Position numbers and translations under genes: made by a program. Below are positions 57,395 through 64,000 of a stretch of DNA of 64,000 nt, in pieces. The stretch is from the NCBI RefSeq assembly GCF_002355275.1, contig NZ_CP023449.1:4752001-4816000 (forward strand). The letters are read 5' to 3'. The first letter of the stretch is position 1, and every line of letters starts with the position of its first letter. Below the pieces are notes generated by a model. That model did no database searches, was not told the origin of the DNA, and saw nothing but the letters and a program-made list of their open reading frames with translations. The DNA is from Rhizorhabdus dicambivorans. GTDB lineage: Bacteria > Pseudomonadota > Alphaproteobacteria > Sphingomonadales > Sphingomonadaceae.

Positions 57395-60016
57395 ATGGGC
57401 GACAACCGTCAATCGCGAAGCTATCTGTGGGCTGCCGTCGCACTTTCGATGCTCGCGCTGCCCGGACAACCGCTGTTGGCTGCGCCGATTTCCATCGAAG
57501 CGCAAAGCCTGGACGATGCCTTGCGGACGCTGGCGCGCCAGACCGGTGCCCAGATTGTCTTCAATCCCGCGCTGGTAGCTGGACACCGCGCGGCGGGGGT
57601 CAGCGGAGCGACATCGCCTGAACGGGCGCTGCGGAAGCTGTTGTCCAACACCGGCCTGACCTATCAGGTCACCGGGAACAGCACTTATACCATCGTCGCG
57701 CAGGCCAGGCCGGCGAGGGTGCCCGCGGCCAGCCCCGCTGGAGGCCAGGACGGTTCCGACAGCCCTTTGGACGCCGACATCATCGTCACCGCGCAAAAGC
57801 GGGAGCAGTCCGTCCTTGACGTCCCGGCGTCGATCACCGCGCTCGCCGGCACCAAGATCGCCGAGCAGAACCTGACGAATTTCACGGCGGTGTCAACGCT
57901 CGTGCCGAACTTCAACGTCAACTATCAGCGCGGCACCAACGCGACGCCGAGCCTGACGATCCGCGGTATCAGCAACGAGGGCAGTGTCAGCCGTCTAAAC
58001 GAGAGCTCGGTCGCGATGTATGTCGATGAGATATATCTCGGTGACGAATCCATGCTCACGGGTCTGATGTTCGACGTCGCCCGGGTCGAGGTGCTGCGCG
58101 GGCCGCAGGGGACGCTGTTCGGGCGGAATACCACAGCGGGCCTGGGGCATTTCATTTCAGTGGCGCCAACCCGCGATTTCGCCGGTTATGGCAGCGTCCT
58201 TTACGGTTCGGACAACTGGATATCGCTCGAAGGCGCGGTGAGCGGCCCCGTCTCCGACAGGGTCCGCGTGCGCCTGGCCGGAAAATATGAGCGCCATGAT
58301 GGCCACTATAAGAATCTCCTGGATATCGATCAGGTGACGGCCGGTCTTCAGCGACCGCCGGGAGTGGAGGCGAAGATTGGCGACCGCGAGGTCTGGGGGC
58401 TTCGTGCCATGGCCGATATCGATCTGACGGACAGCGTCGTGCTGCGGTTGATCGCCTCGCATGCCGAGAACGATTCCCAGACGGCTGCCGGCCGGACCCC
58501 AGGCGTGCTCGATCCGGCCGATCGCACCGGTAATACCTATTGCTCGCTGAATCGGGTGCTGAAGGGCGAATGCGTCAGCATCACTCAGCTCTTTTCCGGC
58601 GCCCCGGCGAACGGCTTCCGCAAGCCGGGGCTTGCCGCCACCAATCTGACGGCGGCGCAACTGGCGGTCGTGCAGCATACCACGATGCTGACCGGCAAGT
58701 TGACGGCTGATTTCGGCGGAGCGACGCTGACGGCCGTCTCCAATTATTCGCGCAACTTCTATTTCGAAGGCCGCGACGGGGACGGCGGCCCTGATCCGAT
58801 CGGTACGGCTTTCGACAGCCGCGGCGAGACGACCAACCGCGAGTGGCAGGCCAGCCAGGAAATCCGCGTGAGCGGCGATCTCGACATGCTCAACTGGGTG
58901 GCCGGCATCTATTATTACACCGACAGCAAGCGCAACATGTTCACTTCCAAGTCGGTGGCGCCTCTCAGGCCCGGCGGCATTTCGCAATCGCGGATCGATA
59001 CATCGTCCGGAGCACTGTTCGGTCAGCTCGATGCTCAGATCGTGCCAGGTTGGACGCTCACCATCGGCGCGCGCTATACAGACGAAACCCGCGAGCTGAA
59101 ACGCGCTATCGCGACGATCGAGGGGGTCGCTTCGGAAAATGTCTTGGCGCAACTTGCCCGCCCTAAATCCCATACCAAGGATTTGACGGGCAAAATCGGG
59201 CTGACATGGGAGCCGTCGGACGACAGCACGCTTTACGCCAATTATTCGCGAGGAGCCAAGAGCCCCTCATTCAACACGGCCTACTCGTCCAGCATCACGC
59301 AGTTCAACGGCGGAAACGCACGTGTCACTGGACCTGTTGCCCAAGAAAAACTGGATGCTTTCGAGTTGGGTTTGAAGCAGCGGCTATTCGATCGGAAGCT
59401 GTCGATCAACACGTCGGCTTTTTACTACAGTTTTTCGGGGAAGCAGCTTATTCTAAGCCGGTTCATAAACAACCAAGTTCAAAGCCAGTTCATCAATGCC
59501 GGAAATGCGCGGCTTTATGGTATAGAAACCGAGATTAATTTCGTCCCCAGCCGTTATTTTGATCTGAACTTCAACGCTGGCTATCTGGATAATAAAATCA
59601 CATCCTCCGATGTGATCGTGCCGAACCCGCTCAATGTTCCCACCCCGTTGAAGGGCCGGAAACTCCCCCGGACGCCGAAGTGGAATGCCAACGCCATTGC
59701 GGCGGTGCATATTCCCGTGGAGCGGCTCGGCACCTTCACCTTCCAGGCTGAGGCCAATGCGGTGGCGAAGCAGAATTATTCGCTGACCAATTTCTATCTC
59801 GCGGCAGACGAGGCGCGCATCGTCGCCAATTTCCGCCTGCTGTGGAAGTCGGAAAGCGGCAAGATCAATGCGCAAGCGTTCGTGACCAACGCCTTCAACC
59901 GCAACTATTATCTGAACATCGCCGACACGGTCATAAACCGCGCGGCACTTGGCGGCATTGCCGGCCCCGAGAATGAGGGGCGGTTGTGGGGTTTCAAAGT
60001 CGGCATGACCTTTTAG
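57395..60016 (+). CDS. TonB-dependent transducer-type receptor with STN domain
   Basis: An 873-residue receptor. GGGAGG lies seven bases before the ATG. A signal peptide (AAVALSMLALPGQPLLA) is followed by an STN domain (ISIEAQSLDDALRTLARQTGAQIVF; residues about 30-105), a Pro/Gly linker, a plug (DVARVEVLRGPQGTLFGRNTT) and a barrel ending in Phe (LWGFKVGMTF). The STN domain signals to FecR. Given the catabolic genes downstream, the ligand may be an organic substrate rather than a siderophore. Confidence 0.93.
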   Translation: MGDNRQSRSYLWAAVALSMLALPGQPLLAAPISIEAQSLDDALRTLARQTGAQIVFNPALVAGHRAAGVSGATSPERALRKLLSNTGLTYQVTGNSTYTIVAQARPARVPAASPAGGQDGSDSPLDADIIVTAQKREQSVLDVPASITALAGTKIAEQNLTNFTAVSTLVPNFNVNYQRGTNATPSLTIRGISNEGSVSRLNESSVAMYVDEIYLGDESMLTGLMFDVARVEVLRGPQGTLFGRNTTAGLGHFISVAPTRDFAGYGSVLYGSDNWISLEGAVSGPVSDRVRVRLAGKYERHDGHYKNLLDIDQVTAGLQRPPGVEAKIGDREVWGLRAMADIDLTDSVVLRLIASHAENDSQTAAGRTPGVLDPADRTGNTYCSLNRVLKGECVSITQLFSGAPANGFRKPGLAATNLTAAQLAVVQHTTMLTGKLTADFGGATLTAVSNYSRNFYFEGRDGDGGPDPIGTAFDSRGETTNREWQASQEIRVSGDLDMLNWVAGIYYYTDSKRNMFTSKSVAPLRPGGISQSRIDTSSGALFGQLDAQIVPGWTLTIGARYTDETRELKRAIATIEGVASENVLAQLARPKSHTKDLTGKIGLTWEPSDDSTLYANYSRGAKSPSFNTAYSSSITQFNGGNARVTGPVAQEKLDAFELGLKQRLFDRKLSINTSAFYYSFSGKQLILSRFINNQVQSQFINAGNARLYGIETEINFVPSRYFDLNFNAGYLDNKITSSDVIVPNPLNVPTPLKGRKLPRTPKWNANAIAAVHIPVERLGTFTFQAEANAVAKQNYSLTNFYLAADEARIVANFRLLWKSESGKINAQAFVTNAFNRNYYLNIADTVINRAALGGIAGPENEGRLWGFKVGMTF

Positions 60017-60188
60017 CCCGCACCATCCCGTATCGCGCGCTCGTCCGCCGAGCCAGCGACTTTGGCTGGGTCGGCGGGCAGCGGGCGGACCATCGACAAT
60101 TGGGTTGAGCGCCGCGCCAGGGTAGCGATATGGCTGTCGGGACAAGCGCGTTGGGAGAGATATTCTGTTCCATCCATCGAAAGTCGTG

Positions 60189-61448
60189 ATGAGCCCCGCC
60201 GCACGCGCGGAATGGCGCGAGCATTGGCCCGTCGTGGTCAGCGCCATGGTGGGCCTCGCCGCCTGCCACGCTCATGTGTTGTCGCTGGGCGTCATGATCG
60301 GATCGCTCGAAAAGGAGTTCGGCTGGTCGCGCGCGGAGATCACGTCCGGCCTGTTCGCGATTGCGCTTGTCCTGTTTCCCTTGTCGCCCGTCATGGGCAT
60401 CGCGATCGACCGGTTCGGCCCAAGGCGTATAGCCCTGTGGGGTGTCGCCATCTACTGCTTGTCGGTTGCGTCTCTGTCGCTGGCGCAGCCGGCGATCTGG
60501 AGTTGGTGGCTCTTGTGGCTATTCGTCGCTTGCGGCTGTCTGTTCGTTACGCCGACGGTCTGGGTTTCCGCGATCACCAGCCTGTTCTTCGCGAGCCGGG
60601 GCCTTGCCTTCGCCATGGTGCTCAGCGGCACCGGGCTGATGGCCTTCGCCGGTCCGATGCTGACTTATGTTCTCGTCGACCATTTCGGCTGGCGTATGGC
60701 CTATGTGATGCTGGGTGGGGGCATCGCCGCGATTGCGCTTCCGATCCTCTACCTCTTCTTTTCCAGCGCCAAGGATCGCTATCGCACGAGATCGCCATCC
60801 GACGATGGACCCGCCGCGTCACTCCTGACCGGGAAGTCGCTTCCGGAGGGCATAAAGTCGATGACCTTCGCCAGGCTGGTCACCGCCGGCCCGATCATGA
60901 CGATCGCCTTTACCGCCTTCGTGGTCAATGTGGTGCCGATTTTGGTATCGTCGGGTCTTACCATGGCCACAGCTGCTGCCATCGCGGGCGTCATCGGTGT
61001 CTCGCAGATAACCGGGCGGCTGATGGCGGGGTATCTCGTTGACCGTTTCAACGCGCGCCTTGTCGGTGCGGCAGTCGTCCTATGCCCCATGATCGCCAGC
61101 CTGATGCTGATGTCGATCGGAAGCTCCGTGCTGTTGGCTGCGGTCGCGGTCTTCATCTATGGCCTGGCGATCGGCGCCGAACTCGATGTCCTGGCCTATT
61201 TGGCGTCGCGGTCTTTCGGCGCCCGCAACTTTGGCGCCCTCTTCGGCGTGATCGTAGGCTTCTGCTCGCTGGGCGCGGGTATCGGCCCCATCCTGGGCAG
61301 CCTGGCCTATGACTATTACGGCTCCTATCATCTGCTGCTGTGGGCGATCGTGCCGCTCTGCCTCTTGAGCAGCTACTGCTTTTTCACCGTTGCCCCCTAT
61401 CCGAGCTTCGACGAGGAACAGGTCTTGCCGGCGAAAGCCGCAGAATAG
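60189..61448 (+). CDS. MFS transporter (monocarboxylate-type)
   Basis: A 419-residue, 12-helix major facilitator protein. The N-terminal LGVMIGSLEKEFGWSRAEITSGL and MGIAIDRFGPRRIALWG match the oxalate/monocarboxylate-type MFS group. GAAAG lies five bases before the ATG. It may carry the compound handled by the MmgE/PrpD and P450 enzymes encoded downstream. Confidence 0.9.
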   Translation: MSPAARAEWREHWPVVVSAMVGLAACHAHVLSLGVMIGSLEKEFGWSRAEITSGLFAIALVLFPLSPVMGIAIDRFGPRRIALWGVAIYCLSVASLSLAQPAIWSWWLLWLFVACGCLFVTPTVWVSAITSLFFASRGLAFAMVLSGTGLMAFAGPMLTYVLVDHFGWRMAYVMLGGGIAAIALPILYLFFSSAKDRYRTRSPSDDGPAASLLTGKSLPEGIKSMTFARLVTAGPIMTIAFTAFVVNVVPILVSSGLTMATAAAIAGVIGVSQITGRLMAGYLVDRFNARLVGAAVVLCPMIASLMLMSIGSSVLLAAVAVFIYGLAIGAELDVLAYLASRSFGARNFGALFGVIVGFCSLGAGIGPILGSLAYDYYGSYHLLLWAIVPLCLLSSYCFFTVAPYPSFDEEQVLPAKAAE

Positions 61449-61563
61449 AGCGGCGGCCTTCGCCGAGGCCGGTCAGGCTGCTCGCACTCCGGCGGGACGC
61501 CGGTTTACCGCCACTTTAGGATGCTGCGATGGCGGCGCGCAGCGCGCAGCCGCATATCTCGGC

Positions 61564-61971
61564 ATGGCAATTAGTGTGAAAAATTCTCGAGATGGACCAG
61601 GCACGCACTTCATGCGCCTCCGTCTCCCTGCTCTTATCGTCGGCGTTGACCTCGGCGGACGGCTGGTTGCGATGCTCTCCCTGCGGGGCTTGGGCCGCAG
61701 GTACCACCATGCATGCGTTGGCGAGCCGCAACGATACTGGGAGCTGGGAACGGCGACGGAAGGCATGATCCTCGGGCAGATCACGGACGAGCCGATAGCG
61801 ATGATGCGCCGACGCATCGGATTCCCCAATCCAACCCCTCGCCCGCAGTGGCTGTCCAAATATGTGGAGGACGTTCAGGTCAAGACGTCCAGCTTCGGTG
61901 GCAGGTCAGTCATCGTCGACAATGACGAGAGCTACTGGAACGACGAAGATGTCATCCTCGTGTGGAATTGA
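61564..61971 (+). CDS. Hypothetical protein
   Basis: A 135-residue frame (start uncertain). The C-terminal half (EPQRYWELGTATEGMILGQI; SVIVDNDESYWNDEDVILVW) has a protein-like composition rather than the Arg/Pro/Ala bias of shadow frames, but no family is recognised and there is no clear ribosome site. It may also be the end of a decayed gene. Confidence 0.35.
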   Translation: MAISVKNSRDGPGTHFMRLRLPALIVGVDLGGRLVAMLSLRGLGRRYHHACVGEPQRYWELGTATEGMILGQITDEPIAMMRRRIGFPNPTPRPQWLSKYVEDVQVKTSSFGGRSVIVDNDESYWNDEDVILVWN

Positions 61972-62073
61972 GACCTAGGTGCACATTGAGCGATGGAGGT
62001 CATCCGGCAACTGTGGTCAGACCATGAAGCGCGAGTTGTATGGCAGGATTTAATCAGTGAAGGACGTGTCTAA

Positions 62074-63477
62074 ATGCCTCCTACCGACGTGATGCTTCGC
62101 AATAAATCGAATAGCAGCAGGCCGACGATCGACTTTCTGGCCGACTTCGCCTTCGATCTTTCGCTCGACGCCGTCCCTCCGGCTGTCGCGCGCCAGGCGC
62201 CGCTTTCCATCCTCGACACTGTAGGCTGCATCGTTTCCGGCGCTCGCAACGAAGACGCCATACGCATCGCTGACGTCGAGATTGGATCAAGCAGGGTGGG
62301 GGCCGCCCGGGTGGTCGGACGGCGCGAGCGCCTGACTGCCGAGGCCGCTTGCCGCATCAACGCCTTCTCGGGCGATATTTTCGAGCTCAATGACCTTACC
62401 GGCGGCCATTCCGGCATCGCCGTAGTGCCTGCCGCGTTGGCGCTTGGGCAAGAGGAGGGGATAAGTGGCCGGGTTCTGCTAGAGGCGGTGATCAGCGGGG
62501 TCGAATGCATCGCCCGACTGAGCAAGGCTATTGAGGGCCAAACCGACGCATTCCGATCCGGGACCGTGGGGCTGGGCGTGATGTACACGCTCGGCGCGGC
62601 GGCTGCGTCCGCCAAAATTCTTGGGTTGGATCGCGAGCAGACACGGCAGGCGCTGCGTATCGGCGCCGCAATGGGTCCCTGGTGTCCGACAGAGATACAT
62701 TTCCGCGATGGAGGCACGGTAAAGCCCCTCTTTTTCGGATCGATGCCAGGCAGCACCGGCATCACCGCTGCGCGGTACGCACAGGCGGGCATGACCGGAC
62801 CAGCCGGTATTCTGGACAGCGATATGGGCTTTCTCACGACTATCGCACCGAACTGGGATCCGACGGCCGTGCGGGGGGACTTGGGCTGGTTCCTGGCCCA
62901 GCCGAGGCGCAAGCTACATGCCTGCTGTGGGCGGATCCATTCGGCGATAGACATTGCCATCGAGATGCGGCTCTCCGGAGCACCGTTTCATCAGGCGCGG
63001 CGTGTGCAGGTCTCGGTCGGCCCACAAAGTTTCCCGTTGATCTCGAAGGGAGGGCGGCTGCCCTCTTCGCCGAACGAAGCGCGTTTCAACTTGGAGTACT
63101 GCGTTGCGCTTGCGATGCTAGGCGCTGACTTGATCACGCCCAAGGACAGCGAGGAGGTTAGGGCGCATCTCACCCGGGAAGCGTTGAGAGAATTGATAGC
63201 CAAGATCGAAGTCGTCAGCGATCCCAACCGGGCCGGCTTTTACGACGCCCGGATCGCCATGATTGACAACGACGAACGGCAGTATGTCGTCGAGGCTTCC
63301 ACGGCGCGAGGGTCCTGCGGCAACCCGCTTTCCGATGAGGATGTGCTAGCCAAATTCCGGCATCTTACGGTGCCCCTGTTGGGCTCGGAAGTGATCGATC
63401 GCTATATCCAACAAATGGGCCGGCTCGCCGATGCGGACGAGGTGTCCTGGGTAATAGAAGAGGTTGCCGATGTGTGA
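62074..63477 (+). CDS. MmgE/PrpD family protein
   Basis: A 467-residue protein of the 2-methylcitrate dehydratase/cis-aconitate decarboxylase superfamily. LSILDTVGCIVSGARNED, FELNDLTGGHSGIAVVPAALALGQ, LGLDREQTRQALRIGAAM and KLHACCGRIHSAIDIAIEM are the conserved segments. Members dehydrate or decarboxylate tricarboxylic acids; the substrate here is unknown. The start could also be the ATG at 62092. Confidence 0.9.
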   Translation: MPPTDVMLRNKSNSSRPTIDFLADFAFDLSLDAVPPAVARQAPLSILDTVGCIVSGARNEDAIRIADVEIGSSRVGAARVVGRRERLTAEAACRINAFSGDIFELNDLTGGHSGIAVVPAALALGQEEGISGRVLLEAVISGVECIARLSKAIEGQTDAFRSGTVGLGVMYTLGAAAASAKILGLDREQTRQALRIGAAMGPWCPTEIHFRDGGTVKPLFFGSMPGSTGITAARYAQAGMTGPAGILDSDMGFLTTIAPNWDPTAVRGDLGWFLAQPRRKLHACCGRIHSAIDIAIEMRLSGAPFHQARRVQVSVGPQSFPLISKGGRLPSSPNEARFNLEYCVALAMLGADLITPKDSEEVRAHLTREALRELIAKIEVVSDPNRAGFYDARIAMIDNDERQYVVEASTARGSCGNPLSDEDVLAKFRHLTVPLLGSEVIDRYIQQMGRLADADEVSWVIEEVADV

Positions 63478-63614
63478 ACCGGCAGCACCTTAGGCTCGTG
63501 CTGCGGGACTATCGCAGCCTATTCATGCGCGTCCGACCAGCCCTCGTCAGAAACGCATTTCTCGCCACAGGGCGCAACAAGTAATCCTGAAATAACCGAG
63601 ACAAGAGAAGCGTA

Positions 63615-64000
63615 ATGGAGATTCGATTTATGGAAGATTTGGCGCTTGATGCCCTGCCAGCGGAGGGCCTCGATGTCAGCGATCCGTCGATCTTCGCTCA
63701 GAATCTACAGGGCCCGATCTTCGAGCGCCTCCGGCGTGAGGATCCGGTACATTATTGCTCTAAGAGCCCCTACGGACCCTACTGGTCGGTGACACGATAC
63801 AAGGACATTATTGAGGTTGACAGCAACCACGGCGCCTTCTCCTCCGCGGGAGCCACGTCTCTAGACGAGGTCCGGGCGAAGGGCGTGAGCGCCGATGCCA
63901 CGCCGATCGGCGGTTTCCTGAGCATGGATCCGCCCGGTCACGGCGCGCAGCGAAAGATCGTCACGCCTGCATTGGCGCCGAGCAATCTCGTCAAGTTCCA
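63615..64000 (+). CDS. Cytochrome P450, N-terminal part (continues past window)
   Basis: A frame of 128 codons open to the window end, with GAGAAG before the ATG. FERLRREDPVHYCSKSPYG, YWSVTRYKDIIEVDSNHGAFSS and FLSMDPPGHGAQRKIVTPALAP are P450 N-terminal features up to the C helix. They resemble the CYP153 alkane-hydroxylase group most closely in my judgement. The heme-binding Cys is outside the window. Confidence 0.88.
   Translation, partial: MEIRFMEDLALDALPAEGLDVSDPSIFAQNLQGPIFERLRREDPVHYCSKSPYGPYWSVTRYKDIIEVDSNHGAFSSAGATSLDEVRAKGVSADATPIGGFLSMDPPGHGAQRKIVTPALAPSNLVKF

Noticed and set aside
58157-59173. A 338-codon open frame on the minus strand
   Set aside because: It is antisense to the STN-type TonB receptor and shows no domain.
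1-64000. CRISPR array
   Set aside because: No regularly spaced short direct repeats were seen while reading; the only long repeats are the IS21 copies.

Overview
The window is GC-rich DNA from an alphaproteobacterium, most likely a sphingomonad (Sphingomonadales). The signs are three large TonB-dependent receptors, a trb-type conjugation operon of the kind common in sphingomonad integrative elements, MmgE/PrpD and P450 catabolic genes, and a SigF/NrsF bufferin operon like that of Caulobacter. The taxon is inferred from gene content; no rRNA or other taxonomic marker is present.

Layout: 1-11763 is the end of traG plus a complete trb mating-pair operon (trbB-C-D-E-J-K-L-F-G-I, DUF2274). 11751-14300 holds a LysR regulator and a TetR/tautomerase/AhpD-like group. 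14301-24097 holds a Cys-repeat lipoprotein, membrane and transport genes, an Oar-like TonB receptor, DUF3179/thioredoxin and CBS/YiiX-like genes. 24110-31026 is a long minus-strand thiol-redox array (GDCCVxC protein, peroxiredoxin, CcdA, thioredoxin, two small Cys-rich exported proteins, a TVP38-FAD oxidoreductase fusion, an ECF sigma with zinc anti-sigma, NrtS-like, NDH/SelD-like flavoprotein). 31931-35937 is a bufferin operon (two bufA1-like precursors, bufB, bufC, doxX, sigF, nrsF). 38017-49162 is bounded by two apparently identical direct copies of an IS21-family element, with a different IS21 element, a TonB receptor and truncated genes between them. 50025-53527 encodes an IetAS-type anti-phage pair, followed by a HigA-like regulator and a tyrosine integrase. 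At 55540-55584 lies the 3' part of a tRNA-Gly(GCC) gene without its 5' half, as expected for the attachment-site copy at the right end of an element inserted in that tRNA gene. I infer that roughly 1-55584 is the right part of an integrative conjugative element (ICE) and that 55585-64000 is host DNA: a FecI/FecR/TonB receptor set, an MFS transporter, MmgE/PrpD and the start of a P450.

The most interesting observation is regulatory. Six exact copies of GTAACC-N16-CGAA, the promoter form known for Caulobacter SigF, lie in the ICE cargo. They precede the bufferin operon, the doxX-sigF-nrsF genes (inside bufC), the DUF3179/thioredoxin pair, the CBS/YiiX-like pair, the Cys-rich-protein/thioredoxin/CcdA array and the Cys-repeat lipoprotein. 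This suggests a mobile, self-contained SigF regulon joining bufferins, thiol-redox enzymes and three otherwise undescribed small Cys-rich exported proteins, probably for copper or other soft-metal stress. A second motif, TGTAAGG-N16-GAC(A/T), occurs three times and may belong to the other ECF sigma.
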